Source: Symbiodinium natans (Eukaryota; Sar; Dinophyceae; Suessiales; Symbiodiniaceae). From it: a stretch of 64,000 bases of DNA. The first letter of the stretch is position 1, and every line of letters starts with the position of its first letter. A model generated the notes under the pieces. It made no database searches, was not told where the DNA came from, and saw only the letters and a program-made list of their open reading frames with translations. A program made the position numbers and the translations under genes. This document shows positions 10,782 through 21,300 of this stretch, piece after piece. Location: positions 428,001 through 492,000 of the forward strand of contig CAJNDS010001669.1 in assembly GCA_905221605.1 (NCBI GenBank), in the 5' to 3' direction.

Positions 10782-10851
10782 CTTATACTAACAATCCGTT
10801 ATCGGGATTATCATCCCTATTAAGGATTGTTGGTATAAGGGGGAACATCCC
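10782..10851. repeat. Hairpin element family D, copy D2
   Basis: CCCTTATACTAACAATCCG ... GGATTGTTGGTATAAGGGGG AACATCCC. A near-perfect 25-bp stem; similar copies at 9.27, 19.21 and 21.49 kb. Confidence 0.65.
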
Positions 10852-10863
10852 AGAAGGTTTAGG

Positions 10864-10968
10864 GCTGTTACTTGGTAACAGGGTAACCATATCATAAAAA
10901 GGGCAGTTGGTTACTTTATCAGGGAACCTTGAACCAAAAAAAAGGGAAAAGGGTACCACTGGGCTACC
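10864..10968. repeat. Element family E, copy E1
   Basis: GTAACAGGGTAACCATATCAT ... GGTTACTTTATCAGGGAACC TTGAACC, A-run, then GGGTACCACTGGGCTACC. Confidence 0.55.
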
Positions 10969-11075
10969 AAGATTATTTACCCTGAGGGTCCCTGTGCCTA
11001 AATAGGGAATACTCGGGCCTTAAAGTGCTTCCTAGAATAGTTATAAGGAATTCTGCACCGTAAATAATGGTCAGG
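10968..11075. repeat. Dispersed 108-bp repeat, copy 1
   Basis: TTATTTACCCTGAGGGTCCC ... AATAGGGAATACTCGGGCC TTAAAGTGCTT ... CCGTAAATAATGG; near-identical to 11,537-11,645. Confidence 0.65.
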
Positions 11076-11079
11076 ATCC

Positions 11080-12360
11080 CAATATGGGGATTTCCCCAAA
11101 AAAAGGTACTCTTATATGCCCCAAATAAATACTTTCAAAAAACCCCAACAATGGTACCTCTGTTTTCGGAAATCCTTAGTTAAGGGGTTTAGGGCTCACG
11201 AGGGCTCCCAGTTCAGAATGGTACAATATGGTCAGTTCTCGAAACAGGGTACCAATGACAGGGGCCGTCTTATAATCGTAGCCCCTAACGGACCATAATT
11301 TGGAGAAGTAACCATATGACGCCAACAGCAATGACAACAACATGGGGCGGATATTAACCTGGGCGGACTTCTCCTACGTGTTTCTACAGTTTGCATGATT
11401 CCAATCATTTGACAGGGACTTGCTTGGGGACTCATGGGTAGCTCTAGGTAGGGCTATAAGTAGAGTGAATGATGCTTGTTTCCCCAGTTGGGGTGGTTAT
11501 AACCCTACTTAGAACTACCGGTGAAACTCCAAGTAGGAAATCATTTACCCTAAGAGTCCCTTGTCTAAATAGGGAATACTCGGGCCTTAAAGTGCTTTCT
11601 AGAAGATGTGTAAGGAATTCTGCGCCGTAAATAATGGTAAGGAATAGAATATCGTACTTGCATCATGTAACCGCTGCAACTGGCGAACTGATCATGCTTG
11701 GAATTGCATTGTGCGTCGAGTTTAGGGTTCGGGTTTAGGGTGTAGGGTGTAGGGTTTAGGGTTTAGGCCTTAGGCCTTAGGGTTTAGATGAGACATGGGG
11801 CCCCCCGACACTTCGATGTTGGATAGGCAAGGACCCCAAGGCTGGCATTTACCAAGGGAAGCTGCTCGCCTGAGTCACGCTTCGCATATCGCCGAGAGAA
11901 AGAATCAACACAGAGCCACTAAGTCCCTGCTACCCAGCTCTTCCAACATAGCTGCTTCCCTCACTGAAAAGCATCTTGACATTAAAAACAAACATCCTCC
12001 AAAACAGCTGTTTTTCTTCAGGAATCGTCGTAAAATCAACACAGGGCTGTGTGTTCCTTGGTGAAGCTACTCTGAAAGCTCTGGGTATGCAAGCTCAGGG
12101 CAAAGGCTCGAACAGTTCCCAAGAGCCCAATACCCCTGAATGAATTCATGTGGTCAGTTCTCTAACTTATGGTCCTGCTGGGTACTAAATACTAGGGGCC
12201 GCCCTTAAGAGAAGAACCAAAATTTGTGAGAAGTGACCATGTAGCTAAAGTCTCATAATAAGGATCCACGAATTTGCCTGAATGCCGGGAGAAGGCCCCC
12301 GCCGTAGAGCCCTTAACCATAAAACCCTGAATTCGGTTGGTTCAGGGATATTGGCCTCTC
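11080..12360. other. Repeat-rich spacer
   Basis: Holds both copies of a 108-bp repeat (the second at 11,537), a TGGTCAGTTCTC ... GAGAAGTGACCAT palindromic element at 11,228-11,318 with a relative at 12,152-12,240, and a plus frame 11,795-12,064 (ASLTEKHLDIKNKHPPKQLF) that ends in a stop and may be a last exon or 3' UTR. Confidence 0.45.
11537..11645. repeat. Dispersed 108-bp repeat, copy 2
   Basis: CATTTACCCTAAGAGTCCC ... ATACTCGGGCCTTAAAGTGC ... GCCGTAAATAATGG. Direct orientation to copy 1. Confidence 0.65.
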
Positions 12361-12700
12361 GACCCTAAACCCTAAACCCTAAACCCTAAACCCTAAACCC
12401 TAAACCCTAAACCCTAAACCCTAAACCCTAAACCCCAAATCATAACAAGGATCCCCAAGTTACTAAGGGAGACGTTGGGCTCTTTGGGGGTTCGAGCTGT
12501 GCCAGGAGGACGGCTGCTGCCTTCGGCTGCAACCGCCACCAAAAGAAGGTAAAGGAGCCCTTGGTTGGAGGGTCGGGGGACTTAGGGTTTAGGGTTTAGG
12601 GTTTAGGGTTGGCATTTTCTAAGGTTTGGGGTTTAGGGAATGAGAGGTTTAGGGTAATTAAAGGGTTTTAGGGTTCAGGGCGTGAGGGTTTAGGGTTTCG

Positions 12701-12804
12701 ACGCTGACTCTCGCACAAGGCTGGCAAGGTTCATGGGGCCATCGAGTCAGACAAGTAATCGCGCAGGAGAGCAAGCAACGCAAGAAAGCCAAAGTACATC
12801 GGTT
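12701..12804 (+). CDS. Exon-like island DADSRTRLARFMGPSS
   Basis: Between TTTAGGGTTTC and TTAAGG|GTTTAGGG; reads DADSRTRLARFMGPSSQTSN then RAGEQATQESQSTSVK. Confidence 0.45.
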
Positions 12805-13103
12805 AAGGGTTTAGGGCTTGGGGTGATCTAAGGGAATATAAGGGCCATATCAGGAGCTTATTACGGGAAACCTCTTAAGGGTACATTCTTAGGGGTCCGA
12901 GTATGACTCACTTGAAAATAATTATACTAACTATATATCTTTGTGTTTCGAGCTTAGGGGGACTTCGCAAGTAGCGTATTAAATAGGCTTGCTATGCAAA
13001 ATAATCCAGTTAGGGTCCCTTTTAGGGCACTTGAAACCTTACTTTGGACCGACTTGCTACAGTAAGGATCCCGGTCCTCCAAGTTGTTGGCATTCCAGGA
13101 TGA

Positions 13104-13192
13104 GTCCAGAGAGCCAATACCCCATTGTTAAGGAACAATGCCATACAGGGATCCTAGTGATGATTTAAGGTGTGCTCCTTAGTTCAGGGGCA
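13104..13192. repeat. MITE-like family B copy
   Basis: AGAGAGCCAATACCCCATTG ... GGTGTGCTCCTTAGTTCAGGGG; interior ATACAGGGATCCTAGTGATGATTTAAGG. Confidence 0.5.
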
Positions 13193-13382
13193 GACGTTGG
13201 GGGCCAACAGCAAGGAACATATTTTTTTGGATGTCTGCATGCCTCATTGATAAAAATGGTACCAATGAACAGACATCGAGCTGGCCGTGGAAAGCAAGGC
13301 TGCAGCCAGGTCTGTCCACATGCCGTTCTAGATACTGTTGAGACTATAGGTCTACGGCCGCTTCCCGTGTTGCGTACTTCAG

Positions 13383-13443
13383 GTTGCTGCCAGCAGCTCA
13401 GGAGCTGTCTCGCGGGGCCTGGGCTTCAGAGGAAGGGGGTAGC
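13383..13443 (+). CDS. Exon-like island LLPAAQELSRGAWASE
   Basis: GTACTTCAG|G to GGTAGC|GTTTAGGG. Reads LLPAAQELSRGAWASEEGG. Confidence 0.4.
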
Positions 13444-13599
13444 GTTTAGGGTCTAGGGTCTAGGGTTTAGGGTTGAGGGTTGGAGGTTTAGTAGGGTTTG
13501 GGGTACGAAGGTCCGGACTGAGGAGGGGAGATACGACAAAAAATCGGTGACGTGCTTTGCGCCGAGCTGCGAACCTGACGAAACCTGAAACTCCCGTAC

Positions 13600-13712
13600 C
13601 CACTTAGTAGCCCAGTAACCATATTATAATAAGGGCAGCCTTTTTTGAGGGTGGTTACTTTATAAGGGAACTCATACCCAAAAAAAGGGTAAAGGGTACC
13701 GCTGGGCTACCA
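13600..13712. repeat. Element family E, copy E2
   Basis: GTAGCCCAGTAACCATATTAT ... GGTTACTTTATAAGGGAAC ... GGTACCGCTGGGCTACC. The ends GTAGCCCAG/CTGGGCTAC are inverted. Confidence 0.6.
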
Positions 13713-13897
13713 AACCCATAGTCAAGGAGGGTTCCCAGAACCCGGTTAGGGTCCTTCTGACACACCTAAGGAACATGCCCTGGCTCTCTCTGGGGACTCT
13801 GAGGGCGGCGCGCACCGAAACTTGGGTTTCGGGGAAACCAGCAAAGAACCAGAAATCCCAAGAGGTGCACAGGGCGCTGAAGGGTTAAGGGTCATAT

Positions 13898-13985
13898 ACA
13901 GATATATATATATATATATATATATATCTTTATTTATTTATTTTATATTTATTTATTTATAATATATATATATATATATTATATT
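13898..13985. repeat. AT-rich microsatellite
   Basis: (TA)n and TTTATTTA units. Confidence 0.9.
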
Positions 13986-14019
13986 CATCCCTCTCGGGGC
14001 CCCCAAGCAAGGGCTTCGG

Positions 14020-14134
14020 GTTTAGGGGCTCAAGGGGCACCAACCAAGGACCAAGAGCTTCGAAGAAGCCACTCAGCTTCGGAATTGAGGTGCCGGCCGT
14101 CTTGCAAAGATGAAGCTAGGCCTGATCCGGGCGT
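14020..14134 (+). CDS. Exon-like island GAPTKDQELRRSHSAS
   Basis: Starts after GGGTTTAG|GGGCTC, reads GAPTKDQELRRSHSASELRC then RPSCKDEARPDPGVQ; a GTCCAG|GGACAC junction (GA-like) ends it. Confidence 0.45.
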
Positions 14135-14489
14135 CCAGGGACACAGTTTCCCTAAACCATAAACCCTAAACCCTAAGAGTTTGGGGTTGGGGTCCCTAAG
14201 CCGCCTAAGCCCTAAACCATCCTAAGACGCTTTTGGCCACAGTCGGTTAAGGATCCCTATTTAAACTCATTCCCAGCCCCCCACCCTAAACCCGAAACCC
14301 GAAAGCCTAAAACCTGCATGGCTAAACCGTTCAGGAACTTCATGAATTATAATCCCTGAGTCTGAACCCTGCCTCCATAAAGTCTAAAATGCCAGATCAT
14401 CTGGCGCCGGAATACGCTCAAATACCCTCAAAACCCTTGAAAACGCTAAACCCTCAACTCCTACACCCTAAACGCGCTAAACACCCTAC

Positions 14490-14562
14490 ACAGCCTAAAC
14501 ACTCTATACACCCTAAACACCCTAAACACCCTAAAGACCCTAAACACCCTAAACACCCTAAA
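14490..14562 (-). repeat. Variant array CCCTAAACA (9-bp unit)
   Basis: Eight to nine copies of CACCCTAAA with one CACCCTAAAG and CTAAAGACC variants, preceded by looser ACACTCTATACACC units. Confidence 0.85.
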
Positions 14563-14671
14563 AGGAGGCCCAGCGAGGCCACAGCATGCCACGACTTTCA
14601 CAAAGGCAAGTGCCCTGCAAAGCGCGGGCAAGGCTCCATCTTGGGGTCGTGTCCTGCCCAGGGAAAGGATT

Positions 14672-14760
14672 GGGCTTTAGGGTTTAGGGTTTAGGGTTTA
14701 GGGTTTAGGGGTTAGGTTTAGGGTTTAGAGTTTAGGGGTTAGGGTTTAGGGTTTAGGGTT
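14672..14760 (+). repeat. TTTAGGG array inside a 22-bp duplication
   Basis: Flanked by CATCTTGGGGTCGTGTCC TGCC-type sequence at 14,637-14,658 and again at 14,761-14,782 with three mismatches. Confidence 0.9.
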
Positions 14761-14965
14761 CATCTTGAGATCATGTCCTGCCACGCACTCCCAGTTTAGG
14801 GTCTAGGGTGTTTAGGGTTCAGGGTATCAGGGTATTACAAAGGATCTCAATGGCTCCCAAAAACAGCCCCATATATTCTTTTCTCGCATAAAGCCCACCC
14901 CTACTCTGCAAAAACTCCCCAAGGAGGACTTCTAGATCAACCCTCTTGTGCGGTTTAGGGCTTAG

Positions 14966-15112
14966 CCCTCGGAGTACAAAAATGGACACAATGCTTCGGA
15001 GTGCCTGGTTTATTCTGGGTCTAGGCCCCAAGGATATCGATTGTTTTTTTGCCACCCGTCTTGGCATCCTTTCAACTGTGCGAAGCCTGGTGGAGCGACG
15101 GCTAGGGAAGTC
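14966..15112 (+). CDS. Exon MDTMLRSAWFILGLG
   Basis: Starts after GGGCTTAG|CCC and ends GGAAGTC|GTTTAGGG. Reads STKMDTMLRSAWFILGLGPK, DIDCFFATRLGILSTVRSLV, ERRLGKS; 49 codons, one of the longer islands. Product unknown. Confidence 0.5.
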
Positions 15113-15261
15113 GTTTAGGGTGTACGGTTTAGGGTTTTAGCCCCCGCGATTATCAAAAAGAGCCATCCTGAAAAACATGGTCGTGTGACCCGGTTTAGGA
15201 TTCAGGGTTCAGGGTTCAGCTGGGTTGAAGGGGTTAGGGTTTAGGGCTTAGGGTTTAAGGT

Positions 15262-15625
15262 TTAGGGTTTAGGCACAGTCGGGTTTTGCGCAAAGTGCCT
15301 TGCAGTTTCAACTAGTTCGAATCGGCTTTGTTTTTTCTTGCCATCTCTTTCCATTCCGGCACAAAACGGAAGAAAGGGGGGAATCATAAGGACGAGACCG
15401 GAGAGACAAAGCATAGAACTCAGTAGCAATCTGGACAGACCCAAACTCAAAGCATCCACAAAAAAACCGTCCCTGAGAGCGCAATACCCTGCAGCTAAGG
15501 GATAGACCTTGAAGCATACTATGGAATGTCTTGCACCCTAAACCCTCTTCGGCCTTCTTCAGACTCAGAGCTCTGGGAAGCGTCCGCCTGCGCGTGTAAG
15601 AACTTCTTTGTGCTCCCCCCAAGCT
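15262..15625 (-). CDS. Minus-strand exon-like pair
   Basis: 15,546-15,625 reads GGSTKKFLHAQADASQSSES then EEGRR, ending at GAG|GGTTTAGGG. Further down, 15,308-15,440 reads FGSVQIATEFYALSLRSRPY and ends in a stop. They may be two exons of one gene. Confidence 0.35.
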
Positions 15626-15795
15626 GGGGTCGGTCTGAGGTGCCTATGCAAATCAAACTCCTGTTGGTGCGAATGGTTCTGTCAGGAACCTGCATGGGCG
15701 ATTATACCCTATAACCCCTTGAAAAGGCCCTTTATAGGGTTGGTTAGGGGGAATAGAAGGCCTAATTGCCCATGCTGGAAGAGGTGGTTTTTGGG

Positions 15796-15842
15796 TCTAC
15801 GGCCGACAGAAAGTACCACTGGTTCACGGTCCACCGCGGCAA
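15796..15842 (+). CDS. Exon-like island TADRKYHWFTVHRGK
   Basis: Reads STADRKYHWFTVHRGK and ends CGGCAAG|GCATGAC, a GC-type donor. Confidence 0.4.
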
Positions 15843-15934
15843 GGCATGACAACCGCGGCAGATGAACCCGTTGATCTGGGATGCCTGCTTAGTCCCTTCC
15901 CCCTCATGTTCAACACCCACACTACCCCGAAACC

Positions 15935-16023
15935 TTATATAATATAATATAATATAATAAAATATAAAATAATATAATAAAATATAATATATATATATAC
16001 ATATATATACATATATATATATA
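15935..16023. repeat. AT-rich microsatellite
   Basis: ATAATATAATA and (TA)n with ATACATA units. Confidence 0.9.
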
Positions 16024-16094
16024 AGTAGTTCCCATAGTACTATGACGATCATCTACTCTCACGGGGAAGAATGCGGGGTAGGGGCTTCATACAT

Positions 16095-16220
16095 TCCTTG
16101 GAGGTTCATGGGTACTTATAACCACAGCTATGGGTCTACTTATAACCTACTCAGGAGACTTAGGGGGCTTATAGGTGCAGTTATAATCCGGGTTATAAGT
16201 ACCCTGAACCTCCAAGTAAG
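16095..16220. repeat. MITE-like family A, copy A2
   Basis: CCTTGGAGGTTCATGGGTA ... TACCCTGAACCTCCAAGTA; interior reads TTATAACCACAG and TTATAACCTACT. Belongs to the subtype also seen at 51.5 and 56.0 kb. Confidence 0.7.
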
Positions 16221-16325
16221 TAGGGGGGCAAGTAGCCCTAAACCCTAAACCCTAAACCCTAAACTCCAGAGACCTGTAAATCAACAGCTTTCGTTCTAAC
16301 AGCGCCACGGCCGCGAGACATCTGG

Positions 16326-16460
16326 ACTTGGAGGTTCATGTGTAGTTTAGGGTTTAGGGTTTAGTTATGAGTAGGGTTATCAGCACCCTTGATAAGGTTA
16401 CAAGTATAGTTACCATACTTACAACCCTACTTATAGCTACCCATGAACCCTCCCAGTAGG
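16326..16460. repeat. MITE-like family A, copy A3, with internal telomeric repeats
   Basis: Starts CTTGGAGGTTCATGTGTAG and then has three TTTAGGG units before TTATGAGTAGGG. Other copies read GGTAGTTATAAGTAGGG without them, so the telomeric units are an insertion, with TAG possibly duplicated. Confidence 0.7.
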
Positions 16461-16635
16461 TTGTGTTTCAAGCTGCTTTGTAGAGGGGTTTGGTGTTTCG
16501 GGCTTAGGGTTGAGTAGAAGTGCTAGGGTTCAACCCTAAACCCTAAACCCTACACCCTACACCCTAAACCCTAAACCCTAAACCCTAAACCCTTCATGGT
16601 GCCATAGGCCTGAGTATCCCTTCAGCAAACTCCCA

Positions 16636-16712
16636 AAAAGCCCAATACCCCTTGGAAAGGAATTCACCTTAAATCATAATACGGGTCCCTATACGGTTTA
16701 GGGTACCATTCA
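16636..16712. repeat. MITE-like family B copy, partial
   Basis: AAAAGCCCAATACCCCTTGG, CACCTTAAATCATAATACGGGTCCCTATACGG; the right arm is weak. Confidence 0.4.
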
Positions 16713-16717
16713 TGTAC

Positions 16718-16782
16718 GCAACGAAAAGCCATATTGCAGAGAACTGGCTGGCTGCATTTGAGGGAGAAACGCTGAATGAACC
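16718..16782 (+). CDS. Exon-like island ATKSHIAENWLAAFEG
   Basis: Reads YATKSHIAENWLAAFEGETL NE; followed by a CCCTAAA patch. No clear splice sites. Confidence 0.35.
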
Positions 16783-16848
16783 CTAAACCCTAAACAAAAC
16801 GGAAACCATAAAGAAACCCTACATCCCAAACAGGGTTAGGGTTATCCC

Positions 16849-17158
16849 ATGAGCAATTCGGCCTTCTTCGGCTTGGGCGCCACGTGGTATTCAAATGACC
16901 GCTGGGTCAACACCTTTGAGGAGGCGTTTCGTTTAAGGTTGAATCGAAGGACTTTCTATACGAAAGGTACTACTACGACAGCTGCGATTCATTCCCGTAA
17001 TACTTGTAGTTCGAACGCAACTAATCCTACGATTGGGGTGTTAAATGCACGTTGCATGTTATGAGGGCAAAGGCTTCAGCGTGCCAAGGGAATCTTGCAA
17101 TGAAAGGCGCACAGCAACAGACGTATCTAGCGTCCAGGCTTCAGGAAACAGCGTTCAG
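16849..17158 (+). CDS. Plus-strand coding segment beginning MSNSAFFGLG
   Basis: ATG at 16,849: MSNSAFFGLGATWYSNDRWV then NTFEEAFRLRLNRRTF, open for 71 codons. A second frame from 17,066 reads AMKGAQQQTYLASRLQETAF and meets TTCAGG|GTTTAGG at 17,158. Possibly two exons. Confidence 0.35.
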
Positions 17159-17252
17159 GGTTTAGGTCCTTTGGGGTTTAGGCCAAAACCGTTCTTTCAC
17201 TAATATAAGGAGTATTCATGTAGGCGGGCATTGGGTTCGCCGGGTGCTACTT

Positions 17253-17510
17253 GCCTTGAGGTTTGAAGTAGGCGTTCGTGCATCTCATCGCGGACCCCCC
17301 AAGCAGCTGTCGCCTTAACGATCTCATGCCCCAAGGTTTGGGGTTTGGGGCAAAACCCGTCATCGACCTTAACCCCTAAGCCCTAAACCCTATGTGGGCA
17401 CCTCCAAGTACCTGTTGTCAATGCGAAGTACGGACGCCCTAAACCCTCAACCCTAAAGTCCTTCGAGGCCTTGTCGAACTTCCTGGGTTCGTTTTGTTCA
17501 CCCCAAAAAA
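17253..17510 (-). CDS. Three short minus-strand exons
   Basis: 17,460-17,505 reads EPRKFDKASKD; 17,392-17,434 reads ASVLRIDNRYLEVPT after GGTTTAG|GGCG; 17,253-17,345 reads LGHEIVKATAAWGVRDEMHE then RLLQTS and ends CTCAAG|GCAAGTAG, a GC donor. The gap between the first two is only about 20 nt of TTTAGGG-like sequence. Confidence 0.45.
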
Positions 17511-17516
17511 TACCCA

Positions 17517-17582
17517 ATCATGATGATCATCATCATCATCATCATCGTCGTCGTCGTCATCATCATCATCATCATCATCATC
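17517..17582. repeat. ATC/GTC trinucleotide repeat
   Basis: (ATC)n with a central block of GTC; on the minus strand in frame with MPKIRSPQLSRKHAWKTMTH it would give Met/Thr runs. Confidence 0.9.
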
Positions 17583-17675
17583 TGACCTTCATGGGTCATT
17601 GTCTTCCACGCGTGCTTTCGTGACAGCTGTGGACTCCTGATTTTAGGCATGAAGGCAACCCAATAACCTATGATC

Positions 17676-17880
17676 TCATGGTTTAGGGTTTTGGGGTGTT
17701 GCTGACTCAGCCTTTGCTGGATGGAAGCTGCAAGAGCTCACACGGTCCCAGAAACTCCTATACCCCTCAAATCGCAAAGACATGTCTGCCACACCTGGCT
17801 GAAAATGCAACCTCAGAATGACCCGATCAAATCCCAGCGTCGTCATTGACAAAGGCCTATGCATGCAATCCACTGTGTGC
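17676..17880 (-). CDS. Minus-strand open segment, uncertain
   Basis: 65 codons with TLGFDRVILRLHFQPGVADM and SLRFEGYRSFWDRVSS; no recognised domain and no firm splice sites. Confidence 0.3.
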
Positions 17881-17963
17881 AGGGAATCTTGCCTAAACCC
17901 TAAACCCTGAGCCCTAAGCCCTGAACCCTCAACCCTAAACCCTAAACCCTAAACCGAAGTGTT

Positions 17964-18043
17964 GTGACCCTGCTTCGGCTGGCCCTCTTCAAACATCATC
18001 TAGATAAGGACCTCTTCAACCCAAGCAAGGAGAAAATGTGTAG
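17964..18043 (+). CDS. Exon-like island LFKHHLDKDLFNPSKEK
   Basis: Reads TLLRLALFKHHLDKDLFNPS KEKMC. Its last 38 bp recur, diverged, at 18,095-18,129 beyond a short telomeric patch. Confidence 0.35.
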
Positions 18044-18272
18044 AAACCAGGCGCCGTGGCCATTAAAACCCGAAACCCTAAATCATTCCCAAACAAGGTC
18101 CTCTGAAACCCAAGAAGGGGAAAACGTAGCACACCCCAGCCGCCTGAAAGCTGTGCAGAGGCCCACTGATTGTCACATTTTTAACCCTAAACCCTAAACC
18201 CTAAACCCTAAGGCCCTAAACCCTAAACCCTAAACCCTAAACCCATACCCATTCTGTTAATGTACTCTTGTG

Positions 18273-18385
18273 TTATTCGTTCTTAACATTATGTTCCGTT
18301 TGCTGCCGCAAAGGCGCCATGAGTGCTGCCCGCCAGATGGCGTAGCCCAGCATTACGAAGTAGATGGGTGAGCCCAGGGCCAAGC
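18273..18385 (-). CDS. GT2-like gene, last exon with stop
   Basis: Acceptor CTCGTAAG|GCTTGG. Reads LALGSPIYFVMLGYAIWRAA and LMAPLRQQTEHNVKNE, then TAA at 18,273-18,275. One membrane segment and a short polar tail. Confidence 0.68.
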
Positions 18386-21300
18386 CTTACGAGTTTAGGG
18401 GTTTGGGTCTTGCCGTGTTGGCTCATCCCCTCTTCAACCTCCTGAAATCTCTACGTAACCATGTTGCTTAAAAAGTATGGTGGCAAATAGCCGGCTGTGT
18501 ATCATCATACTCAAGCAATAGGTGCTAGTTCAGTCAAGAAGCCTGCCAGATTCCTTGGTGTCAGTCAGCTGCTACTTGGATCGTGTTGGTAAGTGGCGCG
18601 CTTTTCAAATGCCTCTCGCTTGTTTGTAGCTGCAGTTGCGCTTCTACCAGGAGACCCTTGGGTGAAACCCGACAAGAAGCCCTAAGTTCGTGAGCCTGCA
18701 ATGGGCCCAGGTGAGGGCATGCCTGGGATAGCAAACAGAAACGAAGTGCAGACTAATTGAATCCACAGCGTCTGAAGCCAGTGCACGAACCGACCATGAC
18801 TTGCCTGACCCTCCACGCGCTTCTTGAGCAAGACCTCATACGTCATGAAGAAGACGATGGACACAAAGATGGTGAACACCACCGTCACGATCCTGTGAGC
18901 CATTTGAGGGTCTTCGGCCCCCACCCAACATGTCATCTCCGCTAGAAAGCTCCTACAATGCCTCTTCCTACCCCTCAGCGTCATCACCAGAACAATAGTC
19001 GTCCTAAACCCTAAACCCTAACCCTAAACCCTGAACCCTGAACCTACAGTCATATATATATTCACTGTTCGTAAAAAACTCTTCCCGACCTTCACTCGCG
19101 CTGGGAGCCCTGGTTTGCACCTTCCTTCCTTTTCCATGCTTCAAGCATCTTATAAATACTTGGGGTTTGGGGTTTAGGGTTTAGGGTTTAGGGATTTAGG
19201 GTTTTTCCCCCTTATGCTAAGAGTCCTTGATAGGGATGATAGTAGGGGTACCATGATACCTATTAAGGAGCTGTTAGTATACTCCTGCCACAGCTGGTTG
19301 AACAGAATTGTTAGTATACTCCAGCCACAGCTGGTTGAGCAGAATTGTGGGTTTACGAATAGTAGGATTCCCTTCCAATAAGGACCCCAATAAAATACCC
19401 CGAATTTCGAAAATCCCCACATTGCTTACTCTTTGCTTCAGAAACCCCCAAAAACATCAAAGATAATTATCACGGTTAGGGTGTAGGACTACTATTTGCT
19501 TAAGACCCCCAAACTGAAAGATAATAATCACTATATTGCCCTTGTACAGAAGAATATGTGTACATCTTATTGGGGCGGGGGTTCTTAAGCAATTGGTAGT
19601 TGCAGGGTGATGTAAAATATAGTTCCTGACTTAGGGGCACCCAGATGATAGCTAGCACAGCTTAACGATGTGTGTGCGCGTGTTGCTTCAGGAAGGCGCA
19701 ACGCCGAAATCAGAAAACATGTCATTCGGGTTTAGGGTTTAGGGTTTAGAGTTTAAGGTATGAAAACCGTCGTTTCAACGAAACGTAACGCGGTTGCGAC
19801 TAGCGCGGCCGTACTGGACGAGCGCGTCCGCCCACTAAGGCACCCATGCCCGCACGATGCGCGCGCCCACGCTGCCAGACTGCCGGAGCATCCATTCCCA
19901 CGATGATCTCTTGTGTCCGCGTTACCGAAACCCTAAGCCCTAAACCTGAACCCTAAACCCTAAACCCGAAACCCTAAACCCTGAACCCTAAACCCTAAAC
20001 CCTATAAACCTTAAACCCTACAACATGGTTCTCATTCACGCCCAAATGCTGCTCTCACATGTGGCGTTTCTGCCTGTCGAGGCCGAACTCTGTTCAAGGG
20101 TCAGGTTGCTAAAGACAAGGCTCGAAAGACCTGGGGTTTATAGGGTTCAGGGTTTGGGGTTTACGGTTTGGGGACTGAAACCAAAATACAAAAAATGTTC
20201 GAAACAGCTTGCAACCGCTTGGTCGCAATATGCCAGGGTGTGGCAAACTTCCTACAACCCGAAACCCACGCCCTGAAGAAAACAACAGCGCAAGCAGCCC
20301 AAAAACCTTGCACCCTAAGCGCCCCCTTCCCAGGGCTGCCATATATGGGTATCCTGTCCTTTTTCATTCGTTTAGGGTTTAGCGTTTAGGGTTCCTGGCA
20401 CCTGAAAGTACTGCAGATACTAGGGCGCGAGCCCGAAAACCTCACACTCCCGAAAACTCTACACCTTGACACACCAACCCGCATGAACACAGAGCTCACA
20501 TCCCTGAAAGCGTGTCCGAGCTTGCAATTCGCCGTTTCCTAGGCGAAGCGCGTGTCGCGAAGAATTGTTTAAACAAAATCCGTTCCGCAAGCGTCTCGCC
20601 TAGGCGAAACGCCCATTTTAGCAAAAGCAGGCGTGCGGTTCCCAAGGCGGCCGAAATACTAAATGCCGAGGCTCATGAGGTACTTCGGGAAAACTCCGAC
20701 ATGAAAGAACAGGAAATCAGGCCACCGATCAAACCTGGCAGAATGGAGCTAAGGGTTTGGGGGTTCAGGGGCTTCGGGATTTGTAGGATTTCGGGTGTGA
20801 GGATGTCGGTGTAATCCGCTTGAGGTCTTGTGTTGACCCAAGCCCTACACGTTTAGGGCCTTGTCCTGTACTCCTGGCTTCGTGGCATGAGGGAGGAGAC
20901 GCCTATGCAACCCAAAAACCCCAAACCCTAAACCCCTAAGCACAAAATGTCTGAGTGTAGGTACATGGTCCCTTAAATGTGCGTGGGGATCCCTTATATA
21001 CCCTTTGCATACCATAGGAGAGCCAAGGTCCCACACTGCCGGACCTTTTAGAGAGACATGAGGAGGGACCCCAAGAAAGGACCCTTCATCTTCTTCCACT
21101 AGATAACCCCCTTATGTATACCTTATATAGTCCCTATATACCCAAGTAGCCCCTACCGCTACCCTCCGACCCCTCAACCCTAAACCCTAAACCCTAAACC
21201 CTACGCCCTAAACCCTAAACCCCAAATCCTAAGCCCTAGGCCCTCGGCCCTAAACCCGAAAACAGGAAGCTCCTCCCTTTCGGAGTCCCACCCTGGCCGC

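Noticed and set aside
13898-13985. AT-rich tract as replication origin
   Set aside because: Simple TA/TTTA repeats only; no supporting elements.
15762-16052. Minus-strand frame rich in Ile/Tyr (IYIYVYICIYIYY)
   Set aside because: It is a translation of the AT microsatellite at 15.94-16.02 kb.
20845-21099. Minus-strand frame MEEDEGSFLGVPPHVS
   Set aside because: Overlaps a dispersed GGGATATAAGGAGGGACCCC-type repeat also seen at 48.4 and 56.8 kb.
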